Below are positions 10,285 through 20,753 of a stretch of 64,000 bases of DNA, in pieces. The stretch comes from Clostridiaceae bacterium Marseille-Q4143 (GTDB taxonomy: Bacteria > Bacillota > Clostridia > Lachnospirales > Lachnospiraceae). Both the position numbers and the translations under genes were made by a program. A model generated the notes under the pieces. That model was given only the letters and a program-made list of their open reading frames with translations. It made no database searches and had not been told where the DNA came from. The first letter of the stretch is position 1, and every line of letters begins with the position of its first letter. Location of the stretch: contig CP073693.1 in assembly GCA_018228645.1 (NCBI GenBank), positions 1,200,001 through 1,264,000 of the forward strand, given 5' to 3'.

Positions 10285-10491
10285 ATGGCTAAAATTTCCA
10301 AAGATATGATTATCGCAGATCTGGTAAAAATAGATCAGAATATTGTTCCGATTCTTATGAGAGAGGGAATGCACTGCATCGGCTGTCCGTCTGCACAGGC
10401 AGAGAGCCTTGAGGAAGCTGCACTGGTACACGGACTGGATCCGGATGTTCTTGTTGCAAGACTGAACAATTTCCTTGGCGCAGAAGAGTAA
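10285..10491 (+). CDS. DUF1858 domain protein
   Basis: 68-residue protein of the DUF1858 family, related to the small domain found alone or fused to hybrid-cluster and ScdA-like proteins. It has an I-x-D-L-V-K-I opening and the signature M-H-C-I-G-C-P-S near residues 32-39; the CxxC may bind metal or act in redox, which is inference. AGGAGG precedes the start. The gene is followed by its own terminator. Confidence 0.85.
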   Translation: MAKISKDMIIADLVKIDQNIVPILMREGMHCIGCPSAQAESLEEAALVHGLDPDVLVARLNNFLGAEE

Positions 10492-10509
10492 TCAATGGGA
10501 AATACGAAA

Positions 10510-10544
10510 GAGGATGCCTGGAGTACAGGACATCCTCTTTTTTT
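10510..10544 (+). terminator. Terminator after the DUF1858 gene
   Basis: GAGGATG (10510-10516) pairs with CATCCTC (10531-10537), followed by seven T. Confidence 0.88.
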
Positions 10545-10553
10545 ACGTATTTT

Positions 10554-11294
10554 TTAAATTTCAGCCAGTTTCTGAAGGGCTTCGTCTTTCATAATCAGCG
10601 TGTAATGCTCCTGCATGTACGCTTCATTGGCGGGTGTATATTTGCCACTGTTCCCGTATTCGGAAAGAATATTGCAGACTTTGTTGAACTCCTCCGGTGT
10701 ATGGAAGGATTTTCTTACGATCAGACAATACTCCTGGGTGTCAGGATTTTTATACAGACGGTTTGCACCGTGATAAATACCTGCAAGAACATGGGAAGCC
10801 GCCAGCAGGGAATCCAGTTTCGGGAACAGATATAACTTTCGCATATCCAGTTCGCTGGCAAGTTCCTCAGCCTGCTGTTCTCTGTTTTCCTTCGGGGCAT
10901 TTTTCAGCCGGTGTTCCAGAAGCTTCTGGAACAGATCAATTACTTCATCAGCGCCGTCCGGAAGAAAATCTTTCGGGATCGGCAGTTCTTCACCCGGTTC
11001 CACAGAAGACTGGGAAAAACGGGAAAATCTTGTATCAAGCTCTTCCGGATCTGAGACTTTGGTGATGTCCAGAATGATACATTCATTTGGCATAGGAATT
11101 GCTTCTATCATAAGCGGGATATTGTCCGCTTCAAAACCAAACTGGTGTGAAGCCTGTTCCATCATATCTCTGAAAAGAGAACGGGCTTTCTCAGATCCGT
11201 AGGCAATCTCGCTGATCTTCATATGACGAACCTCCAGGTCGTCACGGGTCAGGATGCAGCGAATTTTGTTTTCATTGATTTTTTCAATTTTCAT
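10554..11294 (-). CDS. mecA: Adaptor protein MecA
   Basis: Adaptor that delivers substrates to the ClpC-ClpP protease. 246 aa, opening MKIEKINENKIRC followed by the L-T-x-x-D-L pattern of the MecA N-terminal substrate-binding domain. An acidic, proline-containing linker (about 80-140) joins it to a C-terminal domain for ClpC binding. A TATACT-like box lies about 30 bases upstream on the minus strand near 11324. It stands as a single-gene unit. Confidence 0.92.
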   Translation of the reverse strand: MKIEKINENKIRCILTRDDLEVRHMKISEIAYGSEKARSLFRDMMEQASHQFGFEADNIPLMIEAIPMPNECIILDITKVSDPEELDTRFSRFSQSSVEPGEELPIPKDFLPDGADEVIDLFQKLLEHRLKNAPKENREQQAEELASELDMRKLYLFPKLDSLLAASHVLAGIYHGANRLYKNPDTQEYCLIVRKSFHTPEEFNKVCNILSEYGNSGKYTPANEAYMQEHYTLIMKDEALQKLAEI

Positions 11295-11409
11295 ACAATC
11301 ACAACCTGCGAATTTATAGTTTTATATAGTATAAACAAAAAAACGAAATATGTAAAGCAGGCAGGCGGAGAATTGAAGGAAATAATTCTGAAATTTTTGT
11401 GAAACAGCC

Positions 11410-11437
11410 TTGAAAAACAACAGAATGTATGTATAAT
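11410..11437 (+). promoter_or_regulatory. Promoter of the GH18-protein transcript
   Basis: TTGAAA, 16 bases, perfect TATAAT. It predicts an untranslated leader of nearly 290 nt before the coding start at 11731. Confidence 0.7.
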
Positions 11438-11522
11438 TAAACTGTAAGTCTATTTATCTGATTCCTTTCACAATTCGTGAAATTAATCCGTTTGTTTAAT
11501 CTGAAGAGAGGGGGTATGCAGC

Positions 11523-11684
11523 GCGGTATATACAGACATAATATATCACGGGAACTCTTTTTGGAAAATTCTGTATGTACCGCAAGGGGACAGCAGGGCT
11601 GTCAGGGGGTAAGTAAAATCATAAGGGGAGAAAAGCTTTCCTGTGTCCGAGATTTGTGGTGGTGGTAATGACAGCTTTGTGGTA
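11523..11684 (+). ncRNA. Structured mRNA leader, possible c-di-AMP (ydaO-like) riboswitch
   Basis: The 11295-11730 gap holds no convincing gene but shows strong pairing. TACCGCAA (11578-11585) pairs with TTGTGGTA (11677-11684), enclosing a perfect hairpin GACAGC-AGG-GCTGTC (11589-11603). Then come GGGGG (11605-11609), AAGGGGAGAA (11623 on), GTCCGA (11645-11650) and GACAGC (11670-11675). The order of these motifs recalls the ydaO/c-di-AMP class, which often precedes wall-hydrolase genes, but conserved segments deviate and there is an extra GTGGTGGTGG stretch. A competing 13-bp stem, 11523-11535 with 11571-11583, uses the same TACCGC strand and so gives two exclusive folds. Class assignment is uncertain; structure is well supported. 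Confidence 0.5.
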
Positions 11685-11730
11685 AAATCAAAAAAGATAC
11701 TGATGATAAATATAGTTCAGGAGGACATTC

Positions 11731-13497
11731 ATGATAAGAGAAGACGGAGCTGAAAACGACGTATCCAGACGGCGGAGACCCCGCAGAAAGAGAAGGAGAC
11801 TGAATCCAAGAGTTGTACCGGTTATGTTTGCGCTGCTTTTGTTTATTCTGATTGGCGGCTTTGCAGCAGGAAGATTCCTGTATCAGAAATATTCTCCGTC
11901 CAAAGAAATGGCAGATCTGAACGAATATTTTGGACTGGAAAGTGATCAGGATATGGCTGTGGTTGTCAACCAGGAAAATGTGGGAGACATGGCGCGTCTG
12001 ATTGACGGAAAGGTCTATGTTCATGTAGATACAGTGGCCCAGTATATTGATGACAGATATTACTGGGATGCGACGGAGAACCTGTACCTTTATGCACTGC
12101 CGAAAGAACTGGTCAGTGTCGGAGTAGGAAGCAGCAGTTATACCGTTGCAAAGGCAAGTCAGGATGAAGGATATGTTATTCTGCGCGCGGACGGCAGTGA
12201 TGCCTATGTGGCGCTGGATTTCCTTCAGAAATATACGAATTTTACGTATCAGTACTGGGAGGAACCGAACCGTGTAAGGATTGTGACGGCCTTCGGAAGC
12301 AAGGATATTGTCACAGTACAGAAAGATACGGCGGTCCGCTGGAAAGCAGGTATCAAAAGTGATATCCTTTCCAAAGTATCCAAAGGAACGGAACTGTTTG
12401 TACTGGACGAACCGGAAGAGATTGATCAGTGGACAAGAGTACTGACAGAAGACGGTTTTATCGGATATATAAGAGACAGCAAGATTTCGGATATCGGACA
12501 GAAGGAAGAGACTGCTCCGGAATTTACGGAGCCGGAGTATACCAGTATTTCCAAAGATTATAAGATCAATATGACCTGGCATCAGGTGACGAACATGGAG
12601 GCCAATAATTATCTGCTGAATAAGATTGCAGATGCCAAAGGGCTGACGACTGTTTCACCGACCTGGTTTTCCATTGCAGATACCGACGGAAATATTTCGT
12701 CTCTGGCCAGCCAGTCCTATGTGACCTATGCACATCAGCAGGGTTTGGAAGTGTGGGGGTTGGTAGACAACTTCAAGGACGGAGTCAGCACTTATGAGAC
12801 ACTTTCCAGAACATCCAGCCGTCAGCGCCTGGTGAACCAGCTGACTGCGGCAGCCATTCAGTACGGACTGGACGGTATCAACGTAGACTTCGAGCTGATC
12901 ACGCAGGATTGTGCACGTGCCTATATCGAGTTTATCCGTGAGTTGTCCATCATGTGCCGGATCAATGGAATCGTTCTTTCTGTAGACAATTATGTGCCGA
13001 CCGCATCTTCGGATCATTATAACCGTGCGGAGCAGGGTGTGTTTGCAGATTACGTGATTATCATGGGATATGATGAGCATTACAGTGGCTCGGAAGAGGC
13101 AGGTTCCGTGGCATCTTATCCGTATGTGGAGCAGGGAATCCAAAAAATGCTGGAGGAAGTTCCGAAGGAGAAAGTTATCAATGCGGTTCCGTTCTTTACA
13201 CGCTTCTGGAAGACGGATGTAGAAGGCAGCGTAACCAGCGAAGCCATTGGCATGGATGAAGAGGATGTAAAGGTACAGAATAATAATGCCGAAAAAGTCT
13301 GGAATGAGACCTGCAAGCAGTACTATGTGGAGTTTGATTATGATGGAAGCACCTATCAGATGTGGATGGAAGAGGAGAATTCCATTGAAGAGAAGATGAA
13401 ACTGATCAAACAGTACGATTTGGCGGGAGTTTCTTCCTGGAGACTGGGATATGAGCGTTCCTCCATCTGGGATGTCATCCTGAAATACGTAAACTAA
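11731..13497 (+). CDS. Membrane-anchored glycosyl hydrolase family 18 protein with SH3-like domain
   Basis: Probable peptidoglycan or spore-cortex glucosaminidase relative acting outside the membrane. 588 aa. A very basic N-terminus (RRRRPRRKRRR) precedes one membrane segment at about 30-50. A copper-amine-oxidase-N-like region follows (about 80-190), then an SH3-type domain (about 195-255). The GH18 barrel runs from about 275 to the end, with the catalytic DGxxxDxE motif intact as DGINVDFE (acid E388). The family includes SleL/YaaH-type cortex hydrolases. AGGAGG precedes the ATG. A long structured leader suggests RNA-level control, and an amidase follows, forming a wall-lytic pair. Confidence 0.88.
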   Translation: MIREDGAENDVSRRRRPRRKRRRLNPRVVPVMFALLLFILIGGFAAGRFLYQKYSPSKEMADLNEYFGLESDQDMAVVVNQENVGDMARLIDGKVYVHVDTVAQYIDDRYYWDATENLYLYALPKELVSVGVGSSSYTVAKASQDEGYVILRADGSDAYVALDFLQKYTNFTYQYWEEPNRVRIVTAFGSKDIVTVQKDTAVRWKAGIKSDILSKVSKGTELFVLDEPEEIDQWTRVLTEDGFIGYIRDSKISDIGQKEETAPEFTEPEYTSISKDYKINMTWHQVTNMEANNYLLNKIADAKGLTTVSPTWFSIADTDGNISSLASQSYVTYAHQQGLEVWGLVDNFKDGVSTYETLSRTSSRQRLVNQLTAAAIQYGLDGINVDFELITQDCARAYIEFIRELSIMCRINGIVLSVDNYVPTASSDHYNRAEQGVFADYVIIMGYDEHYSGSEEAGSVASYPYVEQGIQKMLEEVPKEKVINAVPFFTRFWKTDVEGSVTSEAIGMDEEDVKVQNNNAEKVWNETCKQYYVEFDYDGSTYQMWMEEENSIEEKMKLIKQYDLAGVSSWRLGYERSSIWDVILKYVN

Positions 13498-13510
13498 ACG
13501 AATGAGCGTA

Positions 13511-13557
13511 TAACCGCTGCATATACTGTAATAAAGTATGTGCGGCGGTTTTTCTTA
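13511..13557 (+). terminator. Terminator between the GH18 and amidase genes
   Basis: AACCGCTGCATATACT and AGTATGTGCGGCGGTT pair with a few G-U wobbles around a 7-base loop, followed by TTTTTC. It ends just before the amidase start, so the amidase may depend on read-through. Confidence 0.75.
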
Positions 13558-13559
13558 TT

Positions 13560-14255
13560 TTGGAAAAAAGGAAACTGGAACTGCTAATGTCGGTGACTGT
13601 GATAATATGTGCATGCCTGCTGGCGGAGCGCGGCTGGATGAAAGTATCACAGGAACACGTCACGGGCAGAAGGGCAACACGAATCGTGGTGGTGGATGCA
13701 GGGCATGGCGGAGTTGATCCCGGAAAAATCGGTGTGGATGATTCACTGGAAAAGGATATTAATCTGGAGATTGCGGAAAGGTTGAAAACTATTCTGGAAC
13801 AACAGGATATTCAGGTGGTGATGACCAGAGAGGAAGACAAAGGTCTCTATGAGGAGACTGCTTCCAATAAAAAAGCGCAGGATCTGAAAAAACGATGCAG
13901 CCTGATCAACGAAGGACAGGCGGACTGTGCCGTGAGTATTCATCAGAACAGTTATCATGAAGAGTATGTAAAAGGCGCACAGGTATTTTATTATGGAAAC
14001 TCCGGAGATGCCGAGAGACTGGCAGAGCTGATTCAGACCCGGCTGAAAGAAGGAGTAGATCCTGAAAACAACAGGCAGGCAAAAGCCAATGAAAGTTATT
14101 ATCTTTTGAAAAAGACCAGTATTCCGGTTGTTATCGTGGAATGTGGCTTTCTTTCCAACTGGGAGGAGGCAAAACTCCTGCAGGAAGAGGAATATCAGAA
14201 CAGGATAGCATGGGCAGTGGCCATGGGAACGATCCGTTATCTGGATACCAGATGA
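13560..14255 (+). CDS. N-acetylmuramoyl-L-alanine amidase, CwlD-like
   Basis: Zinc amidase (Amidase_3) that cleaves the bond between muramic acid and the peptide stem; CwlD makes muramic lactam in spore cortex. About 231 aa, close to CwlD. An N-terminal signal anchor is followed by DAGHGG near residue 48, an E in LEKDINLE near 64, SIHQNS near 126 and V-V-I-V-E-C-G-F-L-S-N near 196. The start is uncertain. TTG 13560 gives a proper basic n-region (KRK) but lacks a clear ribosome binding site; ATG 13587 would give 222 aa without the basic residues. Confidence 0.88.
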   Translation: MEKRKLELLMSVTVIICACLLAERGWMKVSQEHVTGRRATRIVVVDAGHGGVDPGKIGVDDSLEKDINLEIAERLKTILEQQDIQVVMTREEDKGLYEETASNKKAQDLKKRCSLINEGQADCAVSIHQNSYHEEYVKGAQVFYYGNSGDAERLAELIQTRLKEGVDPENNRQAKANESYYLLKKTSIPVVIVECGFLSNWEEAKLLQEEEYQNRIAWAVAMGTIRYLDTR

Positions 14256-14256
14256 A

Positions 14257-14290
14257 AAAGGACTGCCTGCAGAGATGCGGACAGTCCTTT
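14257..14290. terminator. Terminator between the amidase and ACT genes
   Basis: AAAGGACTG (14257-14265) pairs with CAGTCCTTT (14282-14290). The T run is on the minus-strand side, so it mainly serves the ACT gene and only weakly the amidase. Confidence 0.7.
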
Positions 14291-14297
14291 GAAATAC

Positions 14298-14702
14298 TTA
14301 TAACATGGAGAATCCTTTGGATTCCAGACAGGATTCAACCTCTGAGATATCCTCAGTATGGAATACCATAATCGGTTTTCCGGATTCGCGGTTGAAGGAC
14401 AGATAGATGTAGGTGGCATTTACATTGCTGTCATAGAGTGCTGTTAACAGTTTATGCAGGTTGCCGACCTGGTCTTCGACCTCGACACCGAGTACGTCGA
14501 TCAGTTTGCAGAGATATCCGGCGTTGGTCAGAGCTTCCGCAGCGCTTTCCGGGTCGGATACAATCATGCGGATGATACCGTACTCCGCACCGTCATTGAT
14601 GACAGAACCGAGAATGTTGATATTCTTTTCGGCCAGAAGACCGGTGATGTTCTGGATGGTACCTTTCTTGTTCTCCGCATATATGGATACTTGTTTTAAC
14701 AT
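14298..14702 (-). CDS. Tandem ACT-domain protein
   Basis: 134 aa made of two ACT domains (about 1-65 and 70-134) and nothing else. ACT domains bind small ligands, often amino acids. The first shows the typical K-G-T-I-x-N-I-T-G-L-L and I-N-I-L-G-S; the second shows G-N-L-H-K-L-L-T-A-L and A-T-Y-I-Y. Stand-alone ACT pairs of this type are common in Clostridia and annotated as putative amino-acid sensors or regulatory subunits. The ligand is unknown. Confidence 0.88.
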   Translation of the reverse strand: MLKQVSIYAENKKGTIQNITGLLAEKNINILGSVINDGAEYGIIRMIVSDPESAAEALTNAGYLCKLIDVLGVEVEDQVGNLHKLLTALYDSNVNATYIYLSFNRESGKPIMVFHTEDISEVESCLESKGFSML

Positions 14703-14789
14703 AATAGGACGCCCCTTTCATAAGAATCAGTTGTGAGATCCACGACGATCTTATTGTAACAAATAGTTTTTAAAGGGGCAATGGGAAGA

Positions 14790-14818
14790 TTGCTTTTTTT
14801 TCTCCGGAATGCTACACT
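14790..14818 (+). promoter_or_regulatory. Promoter of the Sua5-upp-dCMP deaminase unit
   Basis: TTGCTT, 17 bases, TACACT, about 40 bases before the Sua5 start. Confidence 0.6.
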
Positions 14819-14858
14819 GGGAAAGGATACTTAGAGAGAAAAAATAAGGTGACAGACA

Positions 14859-15905
14859 ATGAAAACAGAGATGATAAAAATAGACAGGGATGATATGGAC
14901 CTGAGGGAAATGAAGCGGGCCGGAGAAATCCTGAAAAAAGGAGGACTGGTGGCATTCCCCACGGAGACCGTCTATGGTCTGGGTGGAGATGCGCTGGATG
15001 AGACTGCGGCACATAGAATCTATGAGGCAAAGGGACGTCCGTCTGACAATCCGCTGATTATTCATATTGCAGATATGGAACATCTGGATAAGATTGTGGA
15101 AGAAGTGCCGGAGGCGGCGCATAAGCTGGCAGAAGCATTTTGGCCGGGACCCCTTACCATGATTATGAATAAAAGCGATGCCGTTCCTCACGGAACGACG
15201 GGAGGACTGGATACGGTGGCAATTCGGATGCCGTCTGATCCCATTGCATTGGAACTGATCCGGCAGGGGGGCGGCTATGTGGCAGCACCCAGCGCCAATA
15301 CATCAGGAAGACCAAGTCCGACGACAGCACAGCACGTATATGAAGATCTGCAGGGAAAGATTCCTATGATTCTGGATGGCGGTGCCGTGACGATCGGACT
15401 GGAATCCACCATTGTGGATCTGACAGAAGAGATTCCGACTATTTTACGGCCGGGGTATATTTCCCTGGAAATGGTACAGGCTGTTCTTGGGGAAGCGAAG
15501 ATGGATAAGGGACTGATCTCCAGTGATTCCAACATTCATCCCAAAGCACCGGGTATGAAATACCGCCATTATGCGCCGAAAGCAGATCTGAAGATTGTGG
15601 AAGGTCCGGTAGAGAAAGTTGTTGCCTATATTAATGAGAAGGCGAAAGCAGGAAAAGTGGGAATTATCTGTACGGAGGAGACCAAAGACCGTTATCCGGC
15701 AGGCGATGTGAAATGTATTGGTTCCCGTAAAAGCGAATTGTCCATTGCAAGCCATCTGTTTGCAGTGCTTCGTGAATTTGATGAGGATGGAGTCGATGCC
15801 ATCTACTCAGAATCTTTCCAGGCACCGGGACTTGGAGAGGCCATTATGAACCGTTTGTTGAAAGCTGCAGGACACCAGAGAGTTGATGTTTCTGACAGAA
15901 TATAG
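14859..15905 (+). CDS. L-threonylcarbamoyladenylate synthase (Sua5/YwlC type)
   Basis: Makes threonylcarbamoyl-AMP from threonine, bicarbonate and ATP, the first step of the t6A37 modification of ANN-decoding tRNAs. 348 aa, so it is the two-domain Sua5 form: a YrdC domain (about 15-200) plus the Sua5 C-terminal domain (about 215-340). YrdC motifs are clear: [15 protein letters not shown] near residue 29, K-G-R-P-x-D-N-P-L near 60, and S-A-N-x-S-G near 146. upp starts 13 bases downstream. Confidence 0.95.
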   Translation: MKTEMIKIDRDDMDLREMKRAGEILKKGGLVAFPTETVYGLGGDALDETAAHRIYEAKGRPSDNPLIIHIADMEHLDKIVEEVPEAAHKLAEAFWPGPLTMIMNKSDAVPHGTTGGLDTVAIRMPSDPIALELIRQGGGYVAAPSANTSGRPSPTTAQHVYEDLQGKIPMILDGGAVTIGLESTIVDLTEEIPTILRPGYISLEMVQAVLGEAKMDKGLISSDSNIHPKAPGMKYRHYAPKADLKIVEGPVEKVVAYINEKAKAGKVGIICTEETKDRYPAGDVKCIGSRKSELSIASHLFAVLREFDEDGVDAIYSESFQAPGLGEAIMNRLLKAAGHQRVDVSDRI

Positions 15906-15918
15906 GAGGACAAAAGAG

Positions 15919-16548
15919 ATGTCAAAAGTAATGATTATGGATCACCCGTTAATTCAGCACAAAATTGGAATTATCCGCCGTCAGGAAACAGGTTCCAAAG
16001 ATTTCCGTCAGCTGATCAGTGAGATTGCCATGCTGATGTGCTATGAGGCAACCAGAGACCTGAAACTGACAGATGTGGAGATCGAAACGCCGATCAGCAA
16101 AATGACAGCGAAAGAACTGGCAGGAAAGAAGCTGGCTGTGGTACCAATTCTCCGTGCAGGACTGGGTATGGTAGACGGAATGCTTTCCATGATCCCGGCA
16201 GCCAAAGTAGGCCATATTGGTCTTTACAGAAATGAAGAGACACTGGAGCCGGTAGAATATTACTGCAAACTTCCGAAGGACTGCGCAGAGCGTGAAGTAT
16301 TCGTCGTAGACCCGATGCTGGCAACCGGCGGTTCTGCAACGGCAGCCATCACCATGCTGAAGAATAAAGGGGTAAAGAAGATCCGCTTTATGTGTATCGT
16401 AGCGGCCCCGCAGGGAATTGAGAGAATGCAGAAAGAGCATCCGGATGTAGATCTGTATGTGGGTGCGCTGGATGATCACCTGAATGAGAACGGATATATT
16501 GTACCTGGTCTGGGTGATGCGGGAGACCGTATCTTCGGTACCAAGTAG
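15919..16548 (+). CDS. upp: Uracil phosphoribosyltransferase
   Basis: Salvages uracil with PRPP to give UMP. 209 aa, the standard length. Start at ATG 15919 after AGGAGG; an upstream in-frame ATG overlaps the previous gene. It opens with M-D-H-P-L-I-Q-H-K. Phosphoribosyltransferase motifs: I-L-R-A-G-L-G-M near 77 and the PRPP loop [10 protein letters not shown] near 131. It continues with G-x-G-D-A-G-D-R-x-F-G-T-K at the end. Lies between Sua5 and dCMP deaminase in one pyrimidine/tRNA unit. Confidence 0.97.
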   Translation: MSKVMIMDHPLIQHKIGIIRRQETGSKDFRQLISEIAMLMCYEATRDLKLTDVEIETPISKMTAKELAGKKLAVVPILRAGLGMVDGMLSMIPAAKVGHIGLYRNEETLEPVEYYCKLPKDCAEREVFVVDPMLATGGSATAAITMLKNKGVKKIRFMCIVAAPQGIERMQKEHPDVDLYVGALDDHLNENGYIVPGLGDAGDRIFGTK

Positions 16549-16556
16549 GAGGTATC

Positions 16557-17042
16557 ATGAGCGAAAAACGCAAGGATTATATTTCATGGGACGAGTACTT
16601 TATGGGGATCGCCCAGCTGTCTGCCATGCGTTCCAAGGATCCCAATACGCAGGTCGGTGCATGCATTGTCAGCAAAGAGAATAAAATTCTCTCCATGGGG
16701 TATAATGGATTTCCAAAGGGATGCGATGATGATGAGTATCCATGGAACCGGGACGGAGATGTTTACGACAGTAAATATGCATATGTAACACACAGTGAAT
16801 TGAACGCCATACTGAATTATCGGGGCGGAAGTCTGGACGGGACTAAACTGTATGTCACGCTGTTTCCCTGCAATGAATGTGCGAAAGCAATCATCCAGTC
16901 CGGAATCACGGAACTGGTCTATGCAGATGATAAATATAATGGAACACCAACGAATCTTGCCTCCCGCCGGATGTTGAAATCGGCGGGTGTAAAAGTGACG
17001 CCTTATCAGAAAAGCGGACGAAGGATTCAGTTGGAAGTATGA
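16557..17042 (+). CDS. Deoxycytidylate (dCMP) deaminase family protein
   Basis: Zinc enzyme converting dCMP to dUMP, supplying thymidylate synthesis. 161 aa, typical. The catalytic motif is H-S-E-L-N-A near residue 79 (His ligand and proton-shuttle Glu), and the other zinc ligands are in P-C-N-E-C-A near 101. It opens W-D-E-Y-F-M-G-I-A with D-P-N-T-Q-V-G-A, both family hallmarks. It belongs to the ComEB/dCMP deaminase group. The start is 8 bases after upp with an AGGAGG-like site overlapping the upp stop. A strong terminator follows. Confidence 0.93.
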   Translation: MSEKRKDYISWDEYFMGIAQLSAMRSKDPNTQVGACIVSKENKILSMGYNGFPKGCDDDEYPWNRDGDVYDSKYAYVTHSELNAILNYRGGSLDGTKLYVTLFPCNECAKAIIQSGITELVYADDKYNGTPTNLASRRMLKSAGVKVTPYQKSGRRIQLEV

Positions 17043-17079
17043 CAAAAGGACTGCCGCAGACCGCGGCAGTCCTTTTGTG
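17042..17079. terminator. Terminator after the dCMP deaminase gene
   Basis: ACAAAAGGACTGCCGC and its near-exact complement form a stable hairpin ending in CCTTTTG. Confidence 0.85.
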
Positions 17080-17172
17080 CCAAATTAACAAAAACTGGAA
17101 TTGATAATTGGTAATATTGAACGAACAAATGATAAACTTTTGTCAATAATATAACGATAGACCTGGTTTTTG

Positions 17173-17201
17173 TTGAATATGCCAAATGGATGTGCTACAA
17201 T
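17173..17201 (+). promoter_or_regulatory. Promoter of the V-type ATPase operon
   Basis: TTGAAT, 17 bases, TACAAT, about 55 bases upstream of the first operon gene. Confidence 0.65.
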
Positions 17202-17257
17202 GCTAAGAAATGATTAAGATTTTGTTGACGCAGCGAGATGGGCAAGGAGGTGAAAAG

Positions 17258-17566
17258 ATGCTGGAAAATGCTTTGAAATCAGTGAAGGAGGCGGAAGAAA
17301 AAGCCGCAGCCGTAATGCGCGAAGCAGATGCACAGGCAGCCGCAATAATCGAGGAAGCCAAGGCAAAAGCAAAAGATATGAAGGATGAGACCGGACAGAA
17401 GATCCGGACCCAGAAAGAGCAGGCGGAAGAAGAGGCGCGTCAGATGAGTGAGAACAGCCTGAAAGAGGCAGAAGCCAGCGCTCAGAAGGAAGCGGATGCT
17501 TTGAGACAGCTGGTGGAACCGAAGCGCGAAGAGGCCGTAGAGGCCGTCATTACATCATTGGTGTAG
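17258..17566 (+). CDS. V-type ATPase subunit H (peripheral stalk)
   Basis: 102 aa, almost entirely a charged alpha-helical coiled coil rich in Ala, Glu and Lys. This fits the stalk subunit that pairs with subunit E to hold the catalytic head against the membrane sector. A perfect AAGGAGGTG lies 6 bases before ATG 17258. An in-frame ATG at 17210 lies close to the -10 box and lacks such a site. First gene of the nine-gene operon, in the position of the archaeal AhaH or enterococcal NtpF gene. Confidence 0.82.
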   Translation: MLENALKSVKEAEEKAAAVMREADAQAAAIIEEAKAKAKDMKDETGQKIRTQKEQAEEEARQMSENSLKEAEASAQKEADALRQLVEPKREEAVEAVITSLV

Positions 17567-17597
17567 ACTGAAAAAAGAGAAAAGGAGGGATGTGGAT

Positions 17598-20092
<2,495 letters not shown>

Positions 20093-20126
20093 GAAACCAT
20101 AGGAATGTAAGGAGGGAAGCTTTAGA

Positions 20127-20720
20127 ATGACCGGATTGGACAAAATTACAAGCCAGATTCAGGAAGAAGCCGAAGCCTCCGCGAAAGAAAGACTGGATGC
20201 TGCCAACAAAGAGGCAGAGCAGATCCTGGCGGATGCACAGGCTGCATGCAAAGTCATGGAGCAGGAAGCTTTAGAAAAAGCGGCAGCAGAGAAAGCAAAT
20301 CAGGATGGACGTGCTCATTCCGCAGCAGAGCAGAAGCGAAAAACTGCACTGCTGCAGACCAAGCAGGAAATTATCGCGGAGGTCATTGGAAAAGCTTATG
20401 AGACTCTGAAAAATGAGGATACCAAGAGCTATTTCCTGACCATGGAAAAACTATTAAATACGTATGTGCTTGCAGAGAGCGGAGAGATTTATTTCTCAGA
20501 AGCAGATCTTGCACGCATGCCGGCTGATTTTGAACAGAAGATCAAGGCAGCAGCAGAAGCAAAAGGCGGTAAGCTGGTGCTGAAGAAAGAGCCGAAGGCA
20601 ATTCCGGATGGATTTGTGCTGGTATATGGCGGTGTGGAAGAAAACTGTACGCTGAAAGCTCTGTTTGATGTGAAAAAAGATCAGCTGCAGGACAAAGTAA
20701 ACGAGATTTTATTTTTATAA
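20127..20720 (+). CDS. ntpE: V-type ATPase subunit E (peripheral stalk)
   Basis: 197 aa. The N-terminal half (about 1-95) is a long charged helix rich in Ala, Glu, Lys and Gln that pairs with subunit H. The C-terminal half is globular and holds the catalytic B subunit; it ends with a G-F-V-L-V-Y-G-G-V-E-E-N-C-T segment typical of subunit E. It follows ntpK by 34 bases with AAGGAGGG upstream. The call rests on architecture and operon position more than on a single motif. Confidence 0.88.
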   Translation: MTGLDKITSQIQEEAEASAKERLDAANKEAEQILADAQAACKVMEQEALEKAAAEKANQDGRAHSAAEQKRKTALLQTKQEIIAEVIGKAYETLKNEDTKSYFLTMEKLLNTYVLAESGEIYFSEADLARMPADFEQKIKAAAEAKGGKLVLKKEPKAIPDGFVLVYGGVEENCTLKALFDVKKDQLQDKVNEILFL

Positions 20721-20753
20721 AAAAGCAGATTCGCCATAGAAGGAGGGTTATCA

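Noticed and set aside
11571..11590. TACCGC recalled the T-box antiterminator sequence.
   Set aside because: The T-box core (GGTGG before ACCGCG), a specifier loop and a matching terminator are absent, and the downstream gene is not amino-acid related.
11477..11668. A 63-codon frame upstream of the GH18 gene.
   Set aside because: It overlaps the paired leader, has no convincing start context and no recognisable protein; the RNA structure explains the region better.
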